DNA from: Vigna angularis
Lineage: Eukaryota > Streptophyta > Magnoliopsida > Fabales > Fabaceae
DNA length: 64,000 nucleotides
NCBI RefSeq assembly: GCF_016808095.1
Contig: NC_068977.1
Coordinates: 11,344,479 to 11,408,478 of the forward strand
Reading direction: 5' to 3'
Numbering within the stretch: position 1 is the stretch's first letter; the number at the start of each line of letters is the position of its first letter. Shown here one piece after another: positions 11,700-22,026 of this stretch. A program made the translations under genes and the position numbers. Below the pieces are notes generated by a model. That model was given only the letters and a program-made list of their open reading frames with translations, made no database searches and was not told where the DNA came from.

Positions 11700-13070
11700 T
11701 GAAAACAGGTAGGGTTTTGTTGGGTCGATCCGGCCCAATTCAATACTTCTTGGATGACCCGATTTCACACCAAAAAATATTAAAACAAAATAAAAAAAAA
11801 TATGATAAATAGGAAATTTTCAAAAATAATAAGTGGAGTGATGTAATTTTGAAGTGTTCAAAATTGTTTTTCACTGGCATGATAAAGGACGTTTTTTCAG
11901 GTTCATTGGGCCTCATTGTCATGTTAACCTTCTTTGAACCCAATTCTTCTGAAATATAAATTGAGTGAAGAATTATTTTGGCATATTTGTAATTCCACAT
12001 CACACCATTTTGTTTGATTTTTATTCCTTTTTCTTCTACATTTTGCATAAATCCAAAAAAAAAGAGAAAAGAAAAAAGAGAAAAAAAGGGGGCAGTGCTC
12101 GAGCCCATTAGGCCCAATGGCCTTCGTGGTTTTCTCTCGAGTCTACTTCTTTTGAAAATATGTCAAAAATATTTTTGTTTTCACATTTTTGCTGTTAAAA
12201 GATATATCATTCTGAGATTTGTCAAAAAAAAAAATTTCAAGTTAGATTTCAATTTTTTCAGTGTGATAGTAGGAATAGTTATCGTTGAGCCCATCTGGGC
12301 CCATTTTCAGTGTAATGTTTTCCTTAGCTTGTTTTCTCAAAAAAAAAATGTATATAAAGATTTTTTCCCTTGCAAAAAAATGTAAAAGGAAATTTCAGTT
12401 CCTTGAGTCGCTCTGATATTGGGTTTGTCCGACCCATTAGGGTCGCTATCTACATTCATTTTGCTTCAGGTCGAAGTTTGACCCATTTTTCTTTGAAGTC
12501 TGGTAAGATAAAAGTCAATCCAAAAATCTCAAAAATTATCAAAGTGCAATTTTTTCAACAATGTCTTTAGAGTACAATCTTCCAAGTTGTCATGTGTGAT
12601 TTTCTTTGAATTTGTAGTTAAAAAAAATCTGAGAATGAAAGATGAACAGTTTTTGAGCCCATTAGGCCCCGTTGTCATATGTGGTTTCTCTTAAACCAGT
12701 GCATCTAAATTTCTGAAAAAATAAAAAAATGCATGTTTATGTAGATTTTGTGTTTTCAATTCAAATTTTCCCTTTTCATTTGTGAGGATAAGTATTTGTG
12801 CAATAAAAATAAAGTAAAGGAGTTCAGACCCTTGTCTGAAGATCTTGGCATGGTTGTAAGAAGAATAGTGTTGGGCCCATTGGGTCTAGTAGTGTTGCAA
12901 ATTTTTCTTTAAATCTTGTGAAATCCTCTCATAGCAAAAAAAAATGAAAAAAATGAATTTCTTTTAGCTTGTTCCATAAATTTTGAAAAAAAAAATGTTT
13001 TCTTTGTCATCTTCTTGTGACAAGTTCACACGGCTCAGGTCATCGGATCCATTGGATCAATGTGCCTGGT
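11700..13070 (+). repeat. Degenerate tandem repeats of about 150-220 bp with a GCCCATTAGGCCC-like core
   Basis: A core related to GAGCCCATTAGGCCC recurs near 11907, 12102, 12287, 12430, 12655, 12872 and 13046, each followed by T-rich and A-rich stretches. A related core (GGCCCAATTC) lies near 11732. Units are diverged. Variable tandem repeats between pol and the 3' LTR are established for Ogre elements. Confidence 0.6.
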
Positions 13071-13199
13071 AAGTCCAACTTCCTTCTATGATACTTCTCC
13101 TCGGGTCCGATCCGATCTGGATTTTCCCGTGTCGAAAAGTAAAAAAAAAAAAACATTTATTTTTCAAACGTTTTTTCTAAATCAAGTTTTCTCATATCA

Positions 13200-13570
13200 A
13201 TTTTTGCATTGCTCACCAAGCCTAGTTTCTTTACTGGTTCCCAAGCCTTTGTTTCCATTTTAGCTCTCTCAAATCCCGTTTCCCATACTGGTTTGCAAAG
13301 CCCAGCTTCCATGTTGGCCCGCAAGGCCCAGATTCCACATTGGCCGAGAAATCTCAATTTCTGCAAGGGCCAAAAATCGCAATTTCCACATTAGCTCAGA
13401 ATTCCCATTTCCCATACTGGCTTGCAAAGCTCAGTTTCCATACTGACCCGCAAGGCCCAGATTTCTGCAAAGGCCAAAATCTCAATTTCCACAATAGCTC
13501 ACAAAGCCTATTTTTCCATATCGTCCCTTAAGGTCCAGTTTCCCGGCTAGTCCGCAAAGCCCAATTTTCA
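13200..13570 (+). repeat. Degenerate tandem repeats of about 28-32 bp
   Basis: Units resemble TTTCCATACTGGCCCGCAA followed by GGCCCAG, with perhaps 11-12 copies. Some lack part of the unit. A second, different repeat family in the Ogre 3' region. Confidence 0.6.
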
Positions 13571-13829
13571 AACAAAAAAAATCTATTTTTCAACAAGCAT
13601 CATCATTTTCATTTCATATTACTTTTCTTCATGCATAAAACCAAAAAAATACGCAAAAGTTGAGTCATTTGTTTTCAATGCAAATCATCCATTTTATGAG
13701 ATTTCAAAAAATGTAATGGATGTCATAATCTCCTGTGGTCAAATGTTTGAGCCAAATATTCTTAAGAGATATCTGTGTGTGCATTGCTTGAAAGCATCAT
13801 CCTTTAGCCTTCGCTATACCAATAGATTG

Positions 13830-15130
13830 GCCCAATCATGTTCTTGAGCCCAAATGATAAACACCAAGCTTTACACTGGGGCAGATTTTCCATTACCTCC
13901 ACTGGTTTTCATTTGGGAAACTCCTGAATCCGTTAGGACAAAAAAAAAAGGGAAAAATGAAAAAGAATGAAAAATGACTCTTGTTGAGATCATTTAGTCT
14001 TGTCTCCTAATTAATCTTTTGAAAATGAAACCAACCAAAATTTGAAATGATGTGTAGCCATCTTTCTTCATCCAAAAACAGAAACAAAAAAATATATGCA
14101 TTGATACCAAATTTGAGCCAATAAGAAATTTCTTTTCAAATTTTACCCAAACAAGGGTTACCATCAAAGTACAAGTCGACTCAAATTGCAAGAAGAACAC
14201 ACTTAGTGATCAAATGAAATGAATTCCTCAAAAGTTAAGCAAAAATGGAAAGAATCACAAAGTGATGGCAAGCAAAGAATGAAATTTGAGAAAGGACAAA
14301 ATAGTCAAAACAGATTTGACAAATAACTGATACAAAGTATAGATGGTAACCCTTGTTTTTCAAAACAAAAACCCACAAAAATTTATTTGAGCCTTTATAT
14401 CCTTTCTTTCAACACCCTTTAGCCCAAGCCACATTACCAGCCCAATAAAAGTCCACACAGATTGAATACTGGTTACTTAAATTTTCATAAAGCTTAATTT
14501 TGAGACAAGACAAAAATGACCAACAATGTAGTAAAAAAAAATGATGATGAAAAATAAATGTCCTCGGACGAAGGGAACTCCTTTTTGATCAAAATTATAC
14601 AAAGGAAAATCAAGCCAATTGGGGCAATCTTTTCAAGCCAATCCTTTCCATATCCATCACAAATTCCTGAACACATTCAAATCCCATCCAAACTCTTCCC
14701 CCGATTCCCAAACTTGGGGCAACTTTGTTAGTCTCAGATTTGTTTCATCTGTATATTCAGTTCGTACTGAGACCGGGGCATCCTTTGTATGATTTTGAGT
14801 CCATCTTATCATTCGTAAACTCAAAGTGGGGGGCAACTTCTTGTGGAACCTCGCTTAATTGACTCATACCCAAAACCAAGGCGTGACTTTCATATGCTTC
14901 AGCCCATTCAGAGTATTGAGCAATTTTGTTAAATCTCAAAATTTTTTCATCTGAACATTCAAAGCTCATACAAAGACTGAGGCATCCCTTGTTGGGCCTT
15001 GCGTGATCTTGGTTCGCCCCGAACTAAAAAATCCATTACCACCAAAATTGGGGCAATTTTTTTTGCAAATCTCACATGACATTCTCACACTCCTTTTCCC
15101 AAACACCAAACCGGGGTAACCTTTGGGTAT
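13830..15130 (+). repeat. Dispersed TGGGGCAA-containing degenerate repeats
   Basis: The short motif TGGGGCAA or a close variant recurs near 13878, 14616, 14715, 14774, 14828, 14974, 15048 and 15113, mostly followed by a T-rich stretch. Between 13880 and 14600 the sequence is A-rich and I see nothing else. The motif resembles the element's own polypurine tract (GAGGGGCA), but spacing is irregular. Confidence 0.4.
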
Positions 15131-15483
15131 ATCATTGTTTCACATTGACATTCACATTCACATATTACATCTTCATTGATGATTGTATGCCCAAGAAGCC
15201 ATCTCAGTCTCCCATAAATCCTTCATTTTAACCAACCCCTGGTATCAAACATATATACACACTAGTATCTCGTCAAGAAATGTGTGGCACACAAGCTTCA
15301 TTTTGAACAATTGACTTTAGAATTGGACATCCATTGAAAGGAAATTGGAAGTCTAGATCGTCATAAATTTGATGATTTCAAAGGAAACAAATTGACTCTT
15401 AAAAAAATGTCATAGGTTCATAATCTTCCAATACATCATGTACATATTTTCATCAACTTTGAATTTGCCTCCATGTATATTCA

Positions 15484-15705
15484 TCAAATTTTTTCTTCCT
15501 TCAAAAAGACAAAAAAAATGCATCAAAGTTTTCCCCTCCATGTACATTACATCAAATTTTCTTCTTCAAAAAGACAAAAAAAAATGCATCAAAGTTTTCC
15601 TCTCTAATTTCAAAAATTACATCAATTTTTCTTCTTTCAAAAAGACAAAAAAAATCAACATTCATCAAAGTTTTCTTCTCCAAATTTCAAAATTTACATC
15701 AACCA
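15484..15705 (+). repeat. Three copies of a roughly 60-75-bp repeat
   Basis: Units contain CTTCAAAAAGACAAAAAAAA followed by CATCAAAGTTTTCC and CATCAA. Start points near 15491, 15565 and 15632. The remaining bases to 15895 are AT-rich. Confidence 0.6.
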
Positions 15706-15895
15706 TGTTTCTCTTGCACATTGAGGTTTCAAAATCCATATACTTGTACAGAATTGCAACACCTTGTTTCTTAATTTCAAATTTTCAAACAAAAAAAAAA
15801 ATCAATCAAAATCAAAATAAAAAAAAATATATATCTTCTCAAAATTTCAACAAATTCAAAAATTTCAATTTTCAAAACAATCCCAATCTTTCTAT

Positions 15896-16612
15896 CATTG
15901 GTATCTCGGCCCTCTGTAAGACAATGGTCGAGCCCGATTTTACTTTCTGCTATTGGTATCTCGGCCCTCTGTAAGACAATGGTCGAGCCCGATTTTACTT
16001 TCTGCTATTGGTATCTCGGCCCTCTGTAAGACAATGGTCGAGCCCGATTTTACTTTCTGCTATTGGTATCTCGGCCCTCTGTAAGACAATGGTCGAGCCC
16101 GATTTTACTTTCTGCTATTGGTATCTCGGCCCTCTGTAAGACAATGGTCGAGACCAATTTTTCTTTCTGCCATTGGTATCTCGGCCCTCTGTAAGACAAT
16201 GGTCGAGCCCAATTTTACTTTCTGCTATTGGTATCTCGGCCCTCTATAAGACAATGGTCGAGCCCAATTTTGCTTTCTGCCATTGGTATCTCGGCCCTCT
16301 GTAAGACAATGGTCGAGCCCAATTTTACTTTCTGCTATTGGTATCTCGGCCCTCTGTAAGACAATGGTCGAGCCCAATTTTGCTTTTTGTCATTGGTATC
16401 TCGGCCCTCTGTAAGACAATGGTCGAGCCCAATTTTGCTTTCTGTCATTGGTATCTCGGCCCTCTGTAAGACAATGGTCGAGCCCAATTTTTACTTTCTG
16501 CCATTGGTATCTCGGCCCTCTGTAAGGCAATGGTCGAGCCCAATTTTGCTTTTTGCCATTGGTATCTCGGTCCTCTGTAAGACAATGGTCGAGCCCATTT
16601 TACTTTTTCAAA
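15896..16612 (+). repeat. 55-bp minisatellite, 13 copies
   Basis: The unit begins ATTGGTATCTCGGCCCTCTG and contains AAGACAATGGTCGAGCCC and a short T-rich end. GTATC of successive units lies at 15901, 15956, 16011, 16066, 16121, 16176, 16231, 16286, 16341, 16396, 16451, 16507 and 16562. The first units are nearly identical and the later ones differ by a few bases. Minisatellites at this place are an Ogre hallmark. Confidence 0.95.
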
Positions 16613-16970
16613 CAACCCTCTGCATGGCAATGGTCAGGTACATATTTTTAATTTTTTCAAATGACCCTCTGCATGGCAATGGTCAAGTCAGATTTTACTT
16701 TTTTCAAATGACCCTCTACGTAGCAATGGTCAAGTGAAATTTTACTTTTTCAAACAACCCTCTGCATGGCAATGGTCAGGTACATATTTTTAATTTTTTC
16801 AAATGACCCTCTGCATGGTAATGGTCAAGTCAGATTTTACTTTTTCAAATGACCCTCTGCGTGGCAATGGTCAAGTCAAATTTTACTTTTTCAAATGACC
16901 CTCTGCATGGCAATGGTCAGTACATATTTTTAATTTTCTCAAATGACTCTCTGCATGGCAATGGTCGAAC
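16613..16970 (+). repeat. Related 45-49-bp minisatellite, 8 copies
   Basis: Units hold ACCCTCTGCATGGCAATGGT plus a T-rich linker, with the TGCATGG core at 16621, 16670, 16718 (variant), 16763, 16812, 16859, 16904 and 16952. The core shares CCCTCTG-n6-CAATGGTC with the preceding 55-bp array, so the two arrays have a common origin but separate unit lengths. Confidence 0.9.
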
Positions 16971-17133
16971 CCAATCAAATTCAAATTTCTCATTCATTTA
17001 ATCTTGTTCATTTTATTTGAAAAAAAAAACAAAAAAATTTTAATTAATTCAAAAAAAAATGAAAAAATTCCGTGTTTGTTCCTGATTCTTTTTCATTGAA
17101 AATTCTCTGTTTTTCCTTGTGTATTTTGAAATC

Positions 17134-17546
17134 CGAACGAAATTAATATTTCTATCTTTACTTATCTTTTACTCTGATAATATGAAAACATTGTTTATCA
17201 TATGATCTAGTAAAATCTAAGTAAAGAGGGGCAACACTCAATTTCGTCCGGGTTGATTTAATAAATTTACTTTCATCAAAAAAAAAATATTTCCTCGTTC
17301 ACTGCATCTGTAGCATTGGTGGACCTTCCACGAGGTTGTCACACTTCAATTCTCAGTATTGTTTGTTTGTTTTATTCTCTGTTTGTTTTTTGTTTATCTT
17401 GTAACCCAGACGAAATTAGTATTTCTATCTTTACTTATCTTTTACTCTGATAAGTTTGTCATATAATCTAGTAAAATCTAAGTAAAGAGGGGCAGCTGTC
17501 AACACTCAATTTCGTCCGGATTGATTAATAATTTTATTTTCATCAT
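17134..17546 (+). repeat. Direct duplication spanning polypurine tract and LTR start
   Basis: Segment 17134-17283 and segment 17407-17546 are direct copies: both have the ACTTATCTTTTACTCTGATA block, CTAGTAAAATCTAAGTAAAG, AGGGGC and the LTR-start block AACACTCAATTTCGTCCGG. The left copy lacks GCTGTC between the purine tract and AACACTC. The right copy is taken as the functional junction because it keeps TGTC at the LTR end. Confidence 0.8.
17480..17496 (+). other. Polypurine tract of Ogre
   Basis: AAGTAAAGAGGGGCAGC lies directly before the LTR start TGTC. In LTR retrotransposons this tract primes plus-strand DNA synthesis. A near copy lies at 17220-17233. Confidence 0.8.
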
Positions 17547-17579
17547 AAAAAAAAAATAATAATAATAAAAAAAGGTATC

Positions 17580-18450
17580 AGACGTTCGTCCTCTTTGATC
17601 TCGCGTTCGTCCTTCCCCACTGTTGTGACCGTTCGTCCTTCCCCACTGTTGCTGTGGCCGCTCGTCCAAACGTTTCAACCGTTCGTTCTCAACCGTTCGG
17701 CCTAGCAGTTTGATCAGGCGCTCATCCAAACAGTTCAAACGTGAGCAATCCGCGTTCGTCTTTTCTCAGCTTAAAGCGTTCGTCCTGCTCCACTGCGAAC
17801 GTTCGGTTCCATCCTTTTGCACTGTTCGACCGTTCGTCCTCACCCTTATGCGACCGTTCGTCCTTTGCACTGTTCGACCGTTCGGCATTTCGGTTCTTTA
17901 GGACGTTCGTCCTCATCTTCAACCGTTCGGTCATCCTCAAACGTTCACTATTCGACCGTTCGGCCATTTGTTCATTTTGGACGTTCGTCCTCGCCCTCAG
18001 CTGTTCAACCTCTCATCTCTCATGTTTACCGTTCGGTCATTGTGTTTATTAAACGTTCGGTTATTTTGTTTATTAAACGTTCGGTTATTTTGTGTAATAA
18101 GCGTTCGGTCTTTAAATTGAACGCTCGGTCTCCATGATTTTTGTCTTCAGCGTTCGGTTTTGGACGTTCGGTCATGTTTATTCTTAGTGAACGTACGTTC
18201 GGTTTTGTGTTAGTGAACGTTCGGTTTTGAAGTTATTTACTCTCATTTGAACGTTCGGTCTTGATGTATGACTGATGATTAGCGTTCAGTTTTGGGCGCT
18301 CGTTATTGGTGTGTGATTGATTTGGAGCGTTCGGTTTATATTGCTTAATGAGCGTTCGGTCTTCACTTGAACGCTCGGTCCTTCATTTGAACTTGGTCAC
18401 GTTTGTTTTCAGTGTTCGTATTTCCTGCGTTCGGTTTTGAACGCTCGTCC
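17580..18450 (+). repeat. CpG-dense CGTTCG decamer array in U3
   Basis: More than 25 copies of a motif near RCGTTCGGTC or CCGTTCGTCC occur in about 870 bp, irregularly spaced and on one strand, at the very start of the LTR. The last part (18425-18520) changes to CTCGTCC. Spacing is not regular enough for a simple minisatellite. Confidence 0.85.
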
Positions 18451-18539
18451 TCCCCTTTCTACCGATCGTCCACTATCCCCCTTTTCTACCACTCGTCCAG
18501 GTAATTTCCCCTACCGCTCGTCCGATCACCCATCGCTCC

Positions 18540-20820
18540 AGGGCCCAGTAATGATACTCACCACCACCTTAACAAACTTCCACTACTGTTTCCCACTATT
18601 CCCCACCTTAACAAACTTCCACTACTGTTTCCCACTCATCACCACCAACAGCTTCCACCATCCCACTTCAGACCCACTATTGATTCCCACCAAAATCTCC
18701 ACTTTCAACACCTACCAATGAAACCTGCCGACAGTAATCTCTGCCAATTTAAGCACCCTAATCAACCATCATCTAAAAGAGATAGCCGAGAGTTACCATA
18801 GCCTAATTTCAAACTCCTCTCTACCCCTCATACTCCTCACCCAGATCACCTCCATCCGTATGCACCAGTTGCCATAACTATACTCACTTCATCAGCCCCA
18901 ACACCCGTAACCGCAGTAAACCACTTCTCTTTTCACTTCCATTTCCTCACCTCCAACATGCACCTGCAACAACAACAAAAAAAAAGGAAAGAAATTGAAT
19001 CCAGGAGCATCATTTCAAGAGCTGGGGAAGGAACGCTTTGTTAAAAAGGAAAGTCAAAGAAAAGAGGAGATCAGACACACAAGGCACGGATCCTCAAGAG
19101 GTAAGTAATGCCTTACACTACAGGTTTTAGTAAATTGGTTATTTTCTCCCTCGAGATGTCTTTGTTGCGTATGTCTATGTTATGTGGTTACTAAGTCTGC
19201 ATGTGTTAAGTATGTCTCTGTTGTGTGGTTATTATGTCTGCATGTGTTATGTTAGCATGTGTTGCTTTCGAATAAATGTTGTTGTACATGTCTGCTGTTA
19301 CTGAACCATCATCACACCCAACCATCTTGACACCCACGGCCACTGCTAACATCCTCACAGCCAATACTTATCTTCATCCATCATCAACGTTTTCTCACAA
19401 CCATCACATAGAATATGGTCATGGCCTGAGGAGGAACGAGACTCTCTTCTTGACCCGTACCAAACATAATCCACCCCATTGGACTTAACAGAAACCATTT
19501 TTGCTCACCACGCTTCATTGCTCCAATCCGTTACTCACTTCACCACCCAGATTCACCTCGGACCGGGGCTTTCACCTCAGACCATCACTATCATCTTTAT
19601 CCTGACACCTTATCCCACAGCCAAACACCCATATTCACCAGTGCCACAACCAGGGCCTTTGCCTCTCACGACCATCATCACTCATACACGGCCAAACACC
19701 CACTGCCATAGCCATCTCCAACACATTATTTCCACTCCAGCCATCACTATGCTCCTGAAACCTATCCCATAGAACCCATCATCATTGGTCCTTTTCCTCT
19801 CCATTCAACATCAACATCTTCATCCTTATACCACCTCAGGACCAACTCTCATTCCATCTCCCAACCCGTGACCAATCAACCACACCTCACGGCCACCACC
19901 CAATCTTCAATCTTCATCCATTTCCAACAACCCAAACACGGAGATAAAAGATTGGACAGTCATCTTCACACACCAGTGACGGTGGTCGGGAGTTGCACCG
20001 GCGAAAGTTAGTGTCGAACACGGGAGACACCGGTGGCGGCTAGACTTGGTCGTAGTGGTTCTTCTCTCCCACACGCAGAGATGAGTATGGGGAGGAGCTA
20101 GACACCGCGGCCAGCGATAGTCTCGGTGGTAAGTTGGATCGCCGGTGACGCCTTGGATTGAGGGGGAGTTCGTCGCGGTGGCTGGACCGGTTTGAAGACG
20201 GCAACTGGTAGCGGAGAGTGGCAGAGGTACGGTGGCCGTGTCAGAGTGCGCCTCCTGAGCGCATGGAATAAGAAATGCCGAGGCGCGTGGTGGTGTTACA
20301 GGTAAAGATGTGGCCGGCGACTTTCTCAGTTGGCCGCGACGATGCACGGCGGGTTGGTCTCGGATTACGGCTGCCATGGATGATGAAGAAAAGCCACTCT
20401 CCCGCTCCCAGCCTTTCATGTTGAGAAGGAAGACCCTAGTGGTTGCCTTGGTCAACAAACACCAAATGCCATCACAAGACTTCATTCACACTCCCCTTTC
20501 ATTTGGGCTTAAGCCGACTCTAAAAAAAAAAAAAGAATTGGACATGAGCACACTATTTCAGAATACACCTCCGTTTTCGATTCCAGACCGGGGCTGAAGC
20601 CCATTCCGTTTTTGCAAACAATAAAAAGGGAGGTTTGGACATTGGGCTCATTTTATTTCTGGCACCTCCAACTTTGCTGCTGCACCTCTATAAAGCCTAA
20701 TTTTGCTCCGCGCGCAACTCTGGTTCTTATATCTGCACCCATATTCTTGTTTAGTTGTTATCTTGCTTTATTTTTATACTTTTGTTTCTTTTTTTTATTA
20801 TTATTTATTTGGTTATTAGT
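18540..20820 (+). other. Rest of Ogre U3
   Basis: 18540-19000 and 19280-19900 are C- and A-rich (CCACCATCAC-like). 19140-19270 has short repeats of TGTCTRTGTTRTGTGGTTA type. A 193-codon open frame on the minus strand (20485-19907) lies in a locally GC-rich patch, but I recognise no domain. A possible donor AGAG/GTAAGT lies near 19099. Confidence 0.4.
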
Positions 20821-20826
20821 TTTTTC

Positions 20827-20834
20827 TATATATA
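20827..20834 (+). promoter_or_regulatory. TATA box of the Ogre LTR
   Basis: TATATATA followed by GCCCCTTG. It is the only well-formed TATA element in the second half of the LTR, and lies upstream of the structured leader repeats, as expected for the U3/R border. Start of R would be about 20855-20865. Confidence 0.6.
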
Positions 20835-20960
20835 GCCCCTTGTAAGATAACCCCTACCTTCTGTTTTAGTGGATTTGCTCGTTTCGTTTTATATCAAAAG
20901 AAAAATAAAAAAATAATAAAAAATATGTAAAACTTTAAAAAAACATTTAATGTAATAAAT

Positions 20961-21232
20961 CTCGGTATGAGTACTCGTGCGATCGTATGCATCAGCCTAG
21001 TACTTATTGCCCAAATATAAAATAAATAAAAAGCCGTGTGAGTGCTCGTGCGATCGTATGCATAAGCCTAGTACTCATTACGCAAAACAAAAGAAATAAA
21101 AAGCCGTGTGAGTGCTCGTGCGATCGTACGCATCAGCCGAGTACTCATTACGCAAAACAATAAAAGAAAAAAAAAGCCGTGTGAGTGCTCGTGCGATCGT
21201 ACGCATCAGCCTAGTACTCATTACGCAAAAAA
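20961..21232 (+). repeat. Four tandem 70-bp hairpin units in the transcribed LTR part
   Basis: Unit copies start near 20961, 21032, 21102 and 21174. Each contains GAGTRCTCGTGCGATCGTAY followed by GCATMAGCC and AGTACTY. Outer stem GAGTRCT/AGTACTY (7 bp) and inner stem TGCG/YGCA form in all copies; differences (A-T versus G-T, C-G versus U-G) keep the pairing. Units are joined by A-rich linkers. Confidence 0.8.
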
Positions 21233-21390
21233 ATATGTTTCAAAGGTTTAGGCACATGTGTGATCGCACGCATCGTCCTTGTGCTAAAAACCTTTTCTCT
21301 TTTCTAAAAATTAAAAATCCAAAAAAATATGTTTTAAAGGTTTAGGCACATGTGTGATCGAACGCATCGTCCTTGTGCTAAAAACTTCTT
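21233..21390 (+). repeat. Two further hairpin units of a related family
   Basis: Two copies with GGTTTAGGCACATGTGTGAT at 21245 and 21339. Outer stem GCACA/TGTGC, extended by TTTA/TAAA, encloses an inner GTG/CAC hairpin. The GATCG-n-ACGCATC core is shared with the 70-bp family. Confidence 0.7.
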
Positions 21391-21489
21391 CTCCTAAACA
21401 ATAAAAAATACCAAACAAATATAAAAATCCTAAAAAAAAAACTAAAAAAACTTCTACTTTTCAAACTCAAACAATATCGCCTGCCAAAA

Positions 21490-21700
21490 CTACGTGATCC
21501 TTGATTCTCCATCAAAAGTGGAGATACGTAGGAGCAAGGCCAGCCCTTGTCAGGCTCACTCTCCCAAAAATCCAAATCATTTTCTAAACAATTTTCCAAA
21601 CAATTTTTAAGACACAATTTTCTCAAACAGTTTTCAAAAGAACTACGTAACCCTGATTTCTCACATGAGAATACGTAGGAGCAAGGTCAATCCTTGTCGG
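21490..21700 (+). ncRNA. Paired stem-loops with covarying stem in the Ogre leader
   Basis: Two copies: 21490-21531 and 21643-21678. Both have outer stem CTACGT/ACGTAG. The inner stem is TCTCCA/TGGAGA in copy 1 and TTCTCA/TGAGAA in copy 2, that is, both sides changed together. Each is followed by a second small stem CAAGG/CCTTG (21535-21549 and 21681-21695). This is an RNA structure inferred from sequence, not a known RNA family. Confidence 0.55.
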
Positions 21701-21806
21701 GCCCCAAAAAGCTAAAAAATATTGTTTGTTTCTTTAGAGTTTTATTTCAAGGGAATGTTAAACATTTTGAAAACCACATCCACATTCGCGCATTTAGTTA
21801 AAGGTA

Positions 21807-21850
21807 CTGCCTTAGGGCAGGCGTTGTAGGGTGCTAATACCTTCCCTACA
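21807..21850 (+). ncRNA. Two adjacent hairpins near the LTR end
   Basis: CTGCC-TTAG-GGCAG (21807-21820) and TGTAGGG-12 nt-CCCTACA (21825-21850). They lie about 180 bp before the LTR end, hence shortly before the primer binding site in the element's RNA. The block AGGGTGCTAATACCTTCCCT looks familiar from other Tat-lineage LTRs (from memory). Confidence 0.5.
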
Positions 21851-22026
21851 CGTAACCGACTCCCGAACCAAGAATCTGGTTCAATTTGACCATGCGTTAT
21901 CATTTTATGGTTTTTCCGTAGTTTTCCAGAATAAACTATGGTGGCGACTCCAAATCTCTCTTTTCAAAACAATTAATCTTATCTCTTTTATTGGATCGTC
22001 GTCCCGTCGCGATTCCGGTTGCGACA

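Larger units (their letters stand above)
1..22026 (+). mobile_element. Ogre-type Ty3/gypsy LTR retrotransposon, 5' end outside the window
   Basis: Order seen on the plus strand: ORF1, gag-protease, intron, RT, RNase H, second archaeal-type RNase H, integrase, long 3' region with tandem repeats, polypurine tract, 4.5-kb LTR. This order, and especially the extra 5' ORF, the gag-pol intron and the dual RNase H, is the known signature of the Ogre branch of the Tat lineage. The 5' LTR and primer binding site are left of base 1. With a 5' LTR of equal length the full element would exceed 26 kb. ORF1 has a stop, gag has a frameshift and the protease lacks its Asp, so this copy is not autonomous. Target duplication cannot be judged from one end; the base pairs after the LTR read TATAG. 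Confidence 0.93.
17497..22026 (+). repeat. 3' LTR of the Ogre element (about 4.5 kb)
   Basis: Starts TGTCAACACTC directly after the polypurine tract and ends GGTTGCGACA, giving TG...CA ends and a short TGTC/GACA inverted terminal repeat. Length 4530 bp fits Ogre LTRs, which are several kb. Within it: a CGTTCG array (17580-18450), a pyrimidine-rich stretch (18440-19900), a TATA box at 20827, then tandem hairpin repeats and a conserved-looking terminal part (21800-22026). It holds no ORF that I recognise. Confidence 0.88.

Noticed and set aside
11345..11812. Plus-strand ORF of 155 codons
   Set aside because: Complement of the antisense leader and promoter; Arg/Lys-rich low complexity.
15896..16970. 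CRISPR-like array
   Set aside because: The repeats are continuous tandem units without unique spacers, inside a plant retrotransposon. This is a minisatellite.
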